Source: CAZDCD01 sp964503885
GTDB lineage: Bacteria > Bacteroidota > Bacteroidia > Bacteroidales > UBA10428
Length of the DNA stretch: 64,000 nt
Reading direction: 5' to 3'
Assembly (NCBI GenBank): GCA_964503885.1
Contig: CAZDCD010000009.1
Coordinates: forward strand, 89,383 to 153,382
In this document: one piece after another, positions 9,348 through 17,919 of the stretch
How positions within the stretch are numbered: position 1 is the first letter of the stretch
Layout: every line of letters begins with the position of its first letter
The notes under the pieces: generated by a model
Told to the model about the DNA's origin: nothing
What the model saw: only the letters and a program-made list of their open reading frames with translations
The model's database searches: none
Position numbers and translations under genes: made by a program

Positions 9348-10226
9348 TCATTGATACCCAAAACCCCGAAGAAAGGTTGCTTTATCGCGCCAGTCCTTTT
9401 TCACTTTTACAAAAAGTTCAAGATACACTTTTTTACCGAGAAATTTTTCAATATCGATGCGTGCTTGTGTAGCAGCCTTTTTCAGGGCTTTTCCCTGGTG
9501 CCCGATAATAATTCCTTTCTGGGATTCGCGTACGACATATATAATTCCTTCAACATGAACCAATCTGTCAGTTTCCTTGAACAATTCAATTTCAACCTGA
9601 ACAGAATACGGAATTTCTTTCCTGTAATTCACAAGGATTTTCTCCCTGATGATTTCAGACACAAAGAATTTTACCGGTTTATCGGTCATCGTATCCTTCG
9701 GATAAAAGGGAGGATTTTCGGGGAGCAGGGCAATTATTCTGTCGAACAGGTAAGTGAGGTTACCTTTATGAAGCGCTGATACAGGGATGATCTCGGCATC
9801 GGGCAAAGCACTTTTCCAAAGATCAAAACTCAATTCAACGCTGGCCTGATCGCTTTTGTCTATTTTATTCAGCGCAACAATTACAGGTGCCTGCGTTGTT
9901 TTTAACCGTTCAAGATAACCGGAGGATTTTCCGGATTTTCCGGTCATGTCGGTTACATACAGAATAATATCCGCATCAAGAAATGCAGAGGAAACATATT
10001 TCATCATCGACTCCTGCAAAAGATAGCCGGGTTTAATGATACCTGGTGTGTCTGAGTAAACGATCTGAAAATCATCACCGTTTACAATGCCCATAATGCG
10101 GTGCCTCGTGGTCTGCGCTTTAGAGGTGATAATAGAAAGTTTTTCGCCCACAAGAGCATTCATTAATGTTGATTTTCCCACGTTCGGGTTACCGATTATG
10201 TTTACAAATCCAGCCTTATGCGACAT
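9348..10226 (-). CDS. era: GTPase Era
   Basis: Era binds the 3' end of 16S rRNA and assists 30S assembly. The 292 residues contain the G1 motif GNPNVGKST, the switch region KAQTTRHRIMG, G3 DTPG, G4 NKID and a C-terminal KH domain with the RNA-contacting loop IIIGHQGKALKKAATQAR. Its ATG lies two bases after the stop of the upstream DUF5686 gene, and der follows closely, so all are probably one transcript. Confidence 0.97.
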   Translation of the reverse strand: MSHKAGFVNIIGNPNVGKSTLMNALVGEKLSIITSKAQTTRHRIMGIVNGDDFQIVYSDTPGIIKPGYLLQESMMKYVSSAFLDADIILYVTDMTGKSGKSSGYLERLKTTQAPVIVALNKIDKSDQASVELSFDLWKSALPDAEIIPVSALHKGNLTYLFDRIIALLPENPPFYPKDTMTDKPVKFFVSEIIREKILVNYRKEIPYSVQVEIELFKETDRLVHVEGIIYVVRESQKGIIIGHQGKALKKAATQARIDIEKFLGKKVYLELFVKVKKDWRDKATFLRGFGYQ

Positions 10227-10228
10227 TC

Positions 10229-12718
10229 CTATATATTTAACAAAAATGTTATTTTAACTGCCAAATTATCGCGAAACCTTGAAAAGGAATAAGGACCATA
10301 ACGATAAAACAGGCCAATGCCATAACCGATGAATTTCTGTTCGATCAGGTTATTCAATAAAATACCGCTCTCGTAAAAACCTTTTGAAAGGGTGCTGAAT
10401 TCAATATTCCTGTGTTGTTCTGCATGTTCAAGCCAACCAAATCCGATATTTGTGGCAAGGGCTATCGTGGGAGAAAACTTTTTGGCCCTGAAAAAGAGCT
10501 TCCCGAAATCCTGTTTATAGAACATTGAAAAAAAACTGTTTGAAAGAAACTCGTTAAACCGCATTGTTGAAAAGGAATTTTCAGTCTCTATACCGATTGT
10601 TTTGTAGCTTCCGTTTCCTGAATAGAGTCTTGAATACGGGATATTTCCTGAGGCATAACCCATGACAACCCTGATTTTCGAATCTCCTAACCGTCTTGTT
10701 GTAAATGTTTTGTCCAATTTAGTCTCGATCCTTGTAAATGAAAAATCCCCTCCGAACCAATACATTCCCCGTGAGATATTAAGATATACAATTGGGTATT
10801 TTGTCCCCAGCGAAAATTTATTGCCTCGCGGGGTCACCATAAAACCTTCTCCAAATGCATACCGCAACATCACGCCTGCTTCGGTATAATCAAATCTGTT
10901 GATTAATATTTCGGGAGTATGCTCTGAAATGCTGAACATATAAGGGCCTGTTGCCGATACATGTGAAATATTAAAAAATACATTCGATTTCAGGTATTTA
11001 AACATTTTCCAGGATATGCTAAGTTGTTTACTCTTCAGATTGTCCATGTTTTCAACCATATATTTCCGGTATGATTCTGAGGAGACCAGCGATAATTGCT
11101 CCAGGAATCCGATACTCCCCAACTCTTCAAGATCATCCAGGTAACCGATCCGCAATGATCCTTCGTACCTGATGCTGAAATGGAATTCCGCAAAAAAACC
11201 GTATTTCCAGTTTCTGTCTCTTAACCCATATGCAACATGTCCTCCTGCTGAAAACAATCCCGAAAGATTTTTATTGGTGATGCCTCCCAGTCCGAATCTC
11301 CATCCCTCAAATGAATTGTAACTGACCAATGACCTGAGATCAAGGTCAAAATAGTTGCCTGGAAGGTACCCGGTCATAAACGATTCGAATGTATTGAAAG
11401 TCTGATCGAAATGATGTACTTTCCCGATGCTGTCTACCGTATGGTATGTTTCCTCTTCTTTTTGGGTCAACGATTCAGGCCGGTATCTGTCCCATATATC
11501 CCCGGGTATCCGGTGTGCACTCTCATTGATATTTACGTAATCGCCGCTAAATTCTCTTTTGTCAAGCTCCGGATTCAAACGTATATTCAAGAGGTATGAT
11601 TTGCCGATGCCGATCACTTTCATTGACCGTGTATTCGTCTGTGCCACAATATTATTAAAGATCAGATTGGTATTCAGTTGTACCGGAAACCAATGACTGC
11701 CGTCCACCAGTTCATACTTTTGCTGAATTTTAACCGAAAACAACTCATTTTGTTGTTCGCAGGCTTCTGCTATTACATTTTGAATTGCCCATTTGTATGA
11801 ATTGATATACAGGACGCCCTTCAGCCCGTCAAAGTTCATTCCATTTTTCGGCCGGAATGAAATAATAAATACGGTATCGTTTCTTGCGGTAAACAATGAG
11901 TCTTCAAGAAGAAAAAAATATTTCGAAGTGCTCACCGGATTAATCGGATTTAAATATTTTTTATCAGCCAGTGCTATAAAGTCATCGTAAAATGAGAATG
12001 ACTTGAATTGCTTTGCCATAATGACAAACGAAGGCCTTTCAAATCCCGATATTCTCGAAGCTATGATTTCTTCCTTGTTCTTGTCAGGATAAATGAATTT
12101 ACGGCTGCTGATCGATTCCATCATCAGCAGGTATTGCCTGCTTAGAAATTCCCTGGCAGTTGAATCCGGGGCATCCTCAGTCTCAAACTGTGCTATTTCT
12201 TCCGGGTATTTGCGGCGTTTCCTTTGATTTTTTGGTTCCGCCAGGCTGTCCATATCAGTAGTGAATACCATTTTGTCATAAGCGATATATGAGAACGAAC
12301 CTACAGTTTCGGGATGATTCGTTTTCCGGTTTGCCGAAGCCAGTTCAATAATCCTGTGCGCAGGATTAACACCTGGACGCACATAAATTTCATCAAGTAA
12401 ATATAATTTTGGACAAAGGGTTACCTTTATTTTTTCAGTCCCCAGTAAATTCGCTGGGATTATAGTTTTATGGTTGTATCCTACATAACTGAACAGAAGT
12501 TTTTCAGGCTTATTGTCAAGCCGAAGGTCGAATTTTCCATCCAGAGAGGATACAATACCTTTTCCGGAATCGTCGTAAATGATATTCACAAATGCCAGCG
12601 GTTCAGCGGTGATACTGTCGGTAACAGTCCCGGTTAAAATATAGGATTGGCCGGCCACCTGTCCGCCAAGAAAGACAATTAGAAAAAGAATAATATTTCG
12701 GTAACAATAAGCCTTCAT
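10229..12718 (-). CDS. DUF5686 outer-membrane protein with carboxypeptidase-like regulatory domain
   Basis: The 829-residue protein has a signal peptide (MKAYCYRNIILFLIVFLGG), then a carboxypeptidase-regulatory-like beta sandwich at about 25-110 (LTGTVTDSITAEPLAFVNI, GKGIVSSLDGKFDL, FSYVGY). A long region follows whose C-terminal third alternates short strands rich in aromatic residues and ends in FLLNI, as outer-membrane beta barrels do. This is the arrangement of DUF5686/DUF3863-type proteins common in Bacteroidota. The substrate is unknown. It is the first gene of the era-der run, two bases from era. Confidence 0.82.
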   Translation of the reverse strand: MKAYCYRNIILFLIVFLGGQVAGQSYILTGTVTDSITAEPLAFVNIIYDDSGKGIVSSLDGKFDLRLDNKPEKLLFSYVGYNHKTIIPANLLGTEKIKVTLCPKLYLLDEIYVRPGVNPAHRIIELASANRKTNHPETVGSFSYIAYDKMVFTTDMDSLAEPKNQRKRRKYPEEIAQFETEDAPDSTAREFLSRQYLLMMESISSRKFIYPDKNKEEIIASRISGFERPSFVIMAKQFKSFSFYDDFIALADKKYLNPINPVSTSKYFFLLEDSLFTARNDTVFIISFRPKNGMNFDGLKGVLYINSYKWAIQNVIAEACEQQNELFSVKIQQKYELVDGSHWFPVQLNTNLIFNNIVAQTNTRSMKVIGIGKSYLLNIRLNPELDKREFSGDYVNINESAHRIPGDIWDRYRPESLTQKEEETYHTVDSIGKVHHFDQTFNTFESFMTGYLPGNYFDLDLRSLVSYNSFEGWRFGLGGITNKNLSGLFSAGGHVAYGLRDRNWKYGFFAEFHFSIRYEGSLRIGYLDDLEELGSIGFLEQLSLVSSESYRKYMVENMDNLKSKQLSISWKMFKYLKSNVFFNISHVSATGPYMFSISEHTPEILINRFDYTEAGVMLRYAFGEGFMVTPRGNKFSLGTKYPIVYLNISRGMYWFGGDFSFTRIETKLDKTFTTRRLGDSKIRVVMGYASGNIPYSRLYSGNGSYKTIGIETENSFSTMRFNEFLSNSFFSMFYKQDFGKLFFRAKKFSPTIALATNIGFGWLEHAEQHRNIEFSTLSKGFYESGILLNNLIEQKFIGYGIGLFYRYGPYSFSRFRDNLAVKITFLLNI

Positions 12719-12886
12719 TCCTTTTGTATACGTTTTAATTCACTCAGCTCATTTTTCAGGCATGATTGTTCCCCGCAGCATTCCATAAGTCTGATGGGTA
12801 TATGATTCTTTATGCGGCAAATATATCTTTTTTTATGCTTTCCGGCACATTACCGGATACTGGATGTCGTAGCGCAGCGGAGATCC

Positions 12887-12918
12887 CCTGCCTGCCGGCA
12901 GACAGGCGTCAGGCAGGC
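12887..12918. repeat. REP-like imperfect palindrome
   Basis: A near-perfect palindrome of 20 bases (CCTGCCTG arm, CCGG centre, CAGACAGG arm) is followed by a second AGGCAGG half. A related copy lies at 38599-38619 and a weaker one near 48158. It sits in the 231-base gap between the lptB and DUF5686 genes, flanked by short GGATACTGGATG-type direct repeats at about 12854 and 12931. Dispersed intergenic palindromes of this kind are common in Bacteroidota. Confidence 0.6.
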
Positions 12919-12949
12919 GCCAAGGTGGGACTGGATGCCGGATGTCGGC

Positions 12950-13672
12950 TTATCTTAACTCAAAATTCTTACCCAGGTATACTCTTCTTACCTGCTCATC
13001 TTCAGCAAGTTCCTGTGCTGTACCCGACTTAAGTATCTCTCCTTCAAAAAGAAGGTATGCACGGTCGGTGATGGATAAGGTTTCATGAACGTTATGATCG
13101 GTAATGAGAATGCCGATATTTTTGGTCTTTAGCTTGGCAACGATTTCCTGAATATCTTCAACAGCTATGGGGTCAACACCTGCAAAAGGCTCATCCAGTA
13201 AAATAAATTTAGGGTTGAGTGAGAGTGCCCTGGCTATTTCGGTTCTCCGTCTTTCACCTCCTGAAAGCTGAATACCCAGGCTCTTTCTTATTTTCTGCAA
13301 GCCGAATTCATTGAGCAAAGATTCCACCCTGAAACGTTGCTCTTCCCTTGTAAGCGATGTCATTTCAAGAACAGCACGAATATTGTTTTCGACACTTAAT
13401 TTTCTGAATACCGATGCTTCCTGTGCAAGGTAACCGATACCCTTCCGTGCACGCTTGTATACGGGTTCATGCGTAACATCAGTATTATCCAGGAAAATCC
13501 TTCCTTCATTTGGTTGTATAAGACCTACAATCATATAAAACGATGTGGTCTTACCCGCACCGTTAGGTCCGAGGAGACCTACGATCTCACCCTGCTCCAC
13601 ATTGATTGAAACGTTTTTTACAACGACCCTGTTTCGGTACCTTTTAACAAGATTCTCAGTACGAAGAATCAT
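12950..13672 (-). CDS. lptB: LPS export ABC transporter ATP-binding protein LptB
   Basis: LptB is the ATPase that drives lipopolysaccharide extraction from the inner membrane through LptFG. The 240-residue product has Walker A GPNGAGKTT, Q-loop ARKGIGYLAQEASVFRKLSV (the LptB-type sequence), signature LSGGERRR, Walker B FILLDEPFAGVDP and the switch histidine in LITDHNVHETL. It follows tatC by 59 bases on the minus strand; the other lpt genes are not in the window. Confidence 0.95.
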   Translation of the reverse strand: MILRTENLVKRYRNRVVVKNVSINVEQGEIVGLLGPNGAGKTTSFYMIVGLIQPNEGRIFLDNTDVTHEPVYKRARKGIGYLAQEASVFRKLSVENNIRAVLEMTSLTREEQRFRVESLLNEFGLQKIRKSLGIQLSGGERRRTEIARALSLNPKFILLDEPFAGVDPIAVEDIQEIVAKLKTKNIGILITDHNVHETLSITDRAYLLFEGEILKSGTAQELAEDEQVRRVYLGKNFELR

Positions 13673-13731
13673 TTCTAGTATATTTATTAATTAAGATGAA
13701 TAACCTCGATAGTTGTTACAAATAGCTTTAC

Positions 13732-14547
13732 CTACCCTGCCGTTTTTGCCGCATTGCTTTTTTCAATCCTTCTTGATATGGAAATACTTATTTCATACAA
13801 TACGATCAACGGTAAAGAAACCAGAATCTGGCTGAAAATGTCCGGAGGAGTGATAATGGCTGCAAGAACAAGAATTACGACCAGGGCATGCCGCCGGTAT
13901 TTTTTTAAAAATGCCGGAGTAACCAACCCTATTTTACTCAAAAAATAAACGATAGCAGGCAATTCGAATAACACCCCACTAGCCAGAGTCACCGATGATA
14001 CCGTTGATACATAGGACATCAGGTTTATCTCATTGTCAACCTGCTGGCTCACTCTGTAAGATCCCAGAAAATGAACCGACATCGGTGAAATGATATAATA
14101 CCCGAACAGAACCCCGCAAATAAACAGTAAAGAAATATACAACACGGCACCCCTGGCGTGTTTCTTTTCATTCTGATACAGTGCGGGTTTCAGAAACCTC
14201 CAGAATTCGAAAAATATGTATGGAAATGAAACCACCAACCCGGCAATCAGTGAAATTTTTATATGAGCCATAAACTGTCCTGCCATATAAATACTCTTTA
14301 ATTCAAACGGTTTTGAATTGATGCATAACTTTGGAACATTCACCGCCATACCCAGTTTGCAGAGCATTCTGTTAGTCCAGAATCCGGGGTTTTTGGGAGC
14401 TATAATGATGTCGTCGAATACAATTGATTTGTAAATAAAGGCAACAACCGCAATAATAAAAACAACAATAAATGACCGTATCAGATGCCACCTCAATTCT
14501 TCAAGATGCTCCAGGAACGACATTTCTGATCTGGAATTCATTTTCAT
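13732..14547 (-). CDS. tatC: Sec-independent translocase subunit TatC
   Basis: TatC is the signal-recognition core of the twin-arginine translocon. The protein has six membrane spans and the N-terminal family signature MSFLEHLEELRWHLIRS; later come SFPYIFFEFWRFLKPALY and FELPAIVYFLSKIGLV. The ATG at 14547 (MKMNSRSEMS) gives 271 residues; a GTG at 14571 and an ATG at 14541 are alternatives. An extra stretch of about 40 residues in the first periplasmic loop (IAPKNPGFWTNRMLCKL) is usual in Bacteroidota TatC. tatA is not adjacent. Confidence 0.93.
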   Translation of the reverse strand: MKMNSRSEMSFLEHLEELRWHLIRSFIVVFIIAVVAFIYKSIVFDDIIIAPKNPGFWTNRMLCKLGMAVNVPKLCINSKPFELKSIYMAGQFMAHIKISLIAGLVVSFPYIFFEFWRFLKPALYQNEKKHARGAVLYISLLFICGVLFGYYIISPMSVHFLGSYRVSQQVDNEINLMSYVSTVSSVTLASGVLFELPAIVYFLSKIGLVTPAFLKKYRRHALVVILVLAAIITPPDIFSQILVSLPLIVLYEISISISRRIEKSNAAKTAG

Positions 14548-14829
14548 TCGGTCAATTTTGTACCCAATCACAAATGCCGGGAAAAAATAGGCTTTCCTGC
14601 GTGTGCAATTGAAAAAAAGTTTATAAATTTAGTTTACAAATGTATTCATTATTCTTAATTTTTATAAAGAGTAAATCAACTTTAAAGGATATTTTGCAGG
14701 TATAACAATTTAACTGTTCATTCGTATAAGCCAGTGCATTAGGTTGAGTTTGCATTTCGGATTTTAGGATTGAGGTCTTTTGTATGGATGATCCGGGAAC
14801 AGTTAATCGTGAAATAATATTGTTTGGAA

Positions 14830-17022
14830 ATGAGTGATGGATATGGTTATTCGTTGAGTGAAGTTCTGAAAAGGTATTTTGGTTTTACCGGTTTTAAAGG
14901 AAATCAGGAAGAAATAATCAATAATGTTCTTGCAGGAAGAGATACTTTTGTTTTAATGCCGACAGGTGGAGGCAAATCGTTATGTTATCAGCTTCCTTCG
15001 CTTCTTATGGAAGGTACTGCAATAGTCATTTCGCCGCTGATCGCACTCATGAAAAACCAGGTAGACTCCATGAGGAGTTTTAGTGAAGAAGAGGGTGTAG
15101 CCCATTTTCTGAATTCTTCACTAACCAAAGCGCAGATAGTAAAGGTAAAACAGAATGTCATTGAAGAGAAAACAAAACTGCTGTATGTTGCTCCTGAATC
15201 ACTTACCAAAGCCGACAATATCCAGTTCCTCAAGCAGGTTAAGATTTCGTTCTATGCTATTGACGAAGCCCATTGTATATCAGAGTGGGGCCACGATTTC
15301 AGGCCCGAATACCGGCGTATCCGGCCGATCATCAATCAGATCGGCAATGCACCCCTGATCGCACTCACTGCAACGGCAACTCCCAAGGTGCAGCACGATA
15401 TTCAGAAAACCCTGGATATCATGAATGCAGATGTTTTCAAAGCCTCGTTCAGGCGTCATAACCTGTATTATGAGGTCAGGCCCAAAAAGAACGTTACCAA
15501 AGAGATCATAAAATATATCAAGAACAATCCCGGAAAATCGGGCATCATATATTGCCTAAGCCGAAAAAAGGTGGAAGAACTTTCTGAATCGCTGAAAGTC
15601 AACGGCATCAAAGCATTGCCTTACCACGCGGGAATGGATTCTGCGACAAGAACTGAAAATCAGGATAACTTTCTTATGGAGGAGGCAGATGTTATTGTAG
15701 CTACTATTGCATTCGGGATGGGAATTGACAAACCCGATGTGCGGTTTGTCATCCATTACGATATTCCAAAAAGTCTGGAAGGATACTATCAGGAAACCGG
15801 CAGGGCCGGTCGCGACGGTGGTGAAGGCAAATGCATCGCATTTTACAGCTATAAAGATATTCAGAAACTTGAAAAATTCATGCAGGGAAAACCTGTAGCC
15901 GAACAGGAGATCGGCCGTCAGCTGCTTCTTGAAACAGTTGCCTATGCCGAATCTTCAGTTTGCCGCCCGAAACTACTGCTGGCCTATTTCGGTGAGGAAA
16001 TGCCTGAAAATTGCGAGAATTGTGACAATTGCCTCAGGCCTAAAGTGCAATTTGAAGGACGGGATTCTATTCTCATGGTACTAAAAGCCGTCATCGAGCT
16101 GAAGGAGAAATTTAAGGCCGATTATATTGCTAATTTCCTGTCAGGTGTAAAAACTGGCCAGATAAAAACCTATAAGCATCATCACCATGAGATGTTCGGG
16201 AGCGGCAGCGAAAAAGATAGCAAGTTCTGGAATGCAGTAATCAGGCAGGCGCTCGTTGCGCGTTTTATACAGAAAGATATCGAAAATTACGGCCTGCTGA
16301 AAATGGATGTAAAAGGCTATGATTTTCTCAGTAACCCATACTCTTTTATGATTGCCGAAGATCATGACTTTCCTGAAACGGATGATGATGATGAAATGGG
16401 GTATGGCCCTGAAAGATCCGGTACAGTTGATGAAGAATTGTTCAGTATACTTAAGGATCTTCGTAAAAAAGTGTCAAAAAGGCTCCAGCTTCCTCCTTTT
16501 ATACTCTTTCAGGACCCATCGCTCGAAGATATGGCAACCCAATACCCGATATCGCTCAACGAATTGCAGAACATAACTGGAGTGGGAGTAGGTAAGGCAA
16601 AAAAATACGGGCAGGCATTCGTAGACCTCATCAAACGGTATGTTGAGGAAAAAGAGATCACCAGGCCCCAGGATATGGTCGTTAAATCGGTGATTAACAG
16701 ATCAGGGAACAAGGTATATATCATTCAGAGTATTGACCGTAAAATATCGCTCGATGATATTGCATCGGCTAAAAATCTCGATATGCCTGATCTGCTTGAT
16801 GAAATAGAATCGATTGTGAATTCGGGCACAAAGCTGAATATCGATTATTATATCGACACGATCCTCGATAAGGATCACCAGGATGAGGTTTTTGACTATT
16901 TCCGCGATGAAGCAGAGACCGAATCGATTGATGATGCCCTGCATGAACTTGGCGAGGATGAGTACTCAGAAGAAGATATACGGCTCATGCGCATTAAGTT
17001 CATTTCGGAACTGGGAAACTGA
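14830..17022 (+). CDS. recQ: ATP-dependent DNA helicase RecQ
   Basis: A 3'-5' helicase of recombination and fork repair. The 730-residue protein carries Walker A MPTGGGKS at 43-50, DEAH at 145-148, the aromatic-rich loop SEWGHDFRPEYRR, motif V/VI with ATIAFGMGIDKPDVR and QETGRAGRDG, a zinc-binding cysteine set in CRPKLLLAYFG and CENCDNC (RQC region), and an HRDC-like domain at about 525-605 (LRKKVSKRLQLPPFILF). The ATG at 14830 is preferred to a TTG six bases earlier. The acidic C-terminal tail of about 120 residues is longer than in E. coli RecQ, as is usual in this phylum. Confidence 0.96.
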   Translation: MSDGYGYSLSEVLKRYFGFTGFKGNQEEIINNVLAGRDTFVLMPTGGGKSLCYQLPSLLMEGTAIVISPLIALMKNQVDSMRSFSEEEGVAHFLNSSLTKAQIVKVKQNVIEEKTKLLYVAPESLTKADNIQFLKQVKISFYAIDEAHCISEWGHDFRPEYRRIRPIINQIGNAPLIALTATATPKVQHDIQKTLDIMNADVFKASFRRHNLYYEVRPKKNVTKEIIKYIKNNPGKSGIIYCLSRKKVEELSESLKVNGIKALPYHAGMDSATRTENQDNFLMEEADVIVATIAFGMGIDKPDVRFVIHYDIPKSLEGYYQETGRAGRDGGEGKCIAFYSYKDIQKLEKFMQGKPVAEQEIGRQLLLETVAYAESSVCRPKLLLAYFGEEMPENCENCDNCLRPKVQFEGRDSILMVLKAVIELKEKFKADYIANFLSGVKTGQIKTYKHHHHEMFGSGSEKDSKFWNAVIRQALVARFIQKDIENYGLLKMDVKGYDFLSNPYSFMIAEDHDFPETDDDDEMGYGPERSGTVDEELFSILKDLRKKVSKRLQLPPFILFQDPSLEDMATQYPISLNELQNITGVGVGKAKKYGQAFVDLIKRYVEEKEITRPQDMVVKSVINRSGNKVYIIQSIDRKISLDDIASAKNLDMPDLLDEIESIVNSGTKLNIDYYIDTILDKDHQDEVFDYFRDEAETESIDDALHELGEDEYSEEDIRLMRIKFISELGN

Positions 17023-17059
17023 TTGCCGGAGTTTCCAAAGTTTGCTTAATAAACAGGAG

Positions 17060-17770
17060 TTATCCCTGATCGCTAACCTTTTCCAGCAGCTGGGTTTCGA
17101 TGATCTTAATTTTTCTACCGTCCAGTTCAACGATCTTTTCCTGTGCAAAATTGGTGAGGGTGCGAATGGCATTTGAAGTAGTCATATTCGAAAGATTGGC
17201 AATATCCTCACGCGAAAGATATATCTTTAAAGTTCGCCCGTCGGATTCATAGCCGTAAGTATCGCGCAAAAAAATCAGTGCTTCTGCAAGTCTGCCCCTG
17301 ATATGCTTCTGGGTCAGCGTTACGGTTCGGTTAAATGTGAACCCCAACTCGGTGGCAAGAGCCTTAATAATCCGGATGGAAAATTCGCCATTGGTTTTCA
17401 ATACCGAATACAAGCTGTCATGATTGAAAATGCATATTGAGGAATCTTCAAGTGCCACTGCTGTTGTAGTGTGATTTTCATCTGCAAATAATGCCCTGTA
17501 ACCAATAAATCCAACGGGTTTTGCCATCCTCACAATCTGTTCCCTTCCCCCTACACCTTCTTTGAATACTTTCACCTTTCCTACTGCCAGGCAGATAAGT
17601 CCTGCTGGTTTTTCACCTTCTTTAAATATTATTCCGTTTTTTTTTATTCTTCTGCATACGTGATTTTCTTTCAGTCGTTCTTTCTCTTCATCAGTAATAC
17701 CGGTAAAAAGCGACATGGTACTTTCAAGACAATCGGTAGAAAAATTCTCCATAGCGGCTGATTCATTCAT
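17060..17770 (-). CDS. Crp/Fnr family transcriptional regulator
   Basis: A 236-residue regulator with an N-terminal cyclic-nucleotide-binding-like beta roll (IIFKEGEKPAGLICLAVGKVKVFKEG, REQIVRMAKPVGFIGYRALFADE) and a C-terminal winged helix-turn-helix (IYLSREDIANLSNMTTSNAIRTLTNF, LDGRKIKII). No Fnr-type N-terminal four-cysteine cluster is present; only scattered Cys occur, so oxygen sensing through a 4Fe-4S centre is unlikely. The ligand is unknown. The gene converges on recQ with a 37-base gap. Confidence 0.9.
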   Translation of the reverse strand: MNESAAMENFSTDCLESTMSLFTGITDEEKERLKENHVCRRIKKNGIIFKEGEKPAGLICLAVGKVKVFKEGVGGREQIVRMAKPVGFIGYRALFADENHTTTAVALEDSSICIFNHDSLYSVLKTNGEFSIRIIKALATELGFTFNRTVTLTQKHIRGRLAEALIFLRDTYGYESDGRTLKIYLSREDIANLSNMTTSNAIRTLTNFAQEKIVELDGRKIKIIETQLLEKVSDQG

Positions 17771-17919
17771 GAATTAATGGTCGTAAATTTACAAAATTCT
17801 ATTCACTGATTTTTTGTTTTTAATCCGTCGGGATAATTCTTCTAAAAGATGATGATATTCACTAAATTTGAATAACGTGATGCCAATATTGAACGTGTTT
17901 TCCATTAACCCATTTTACC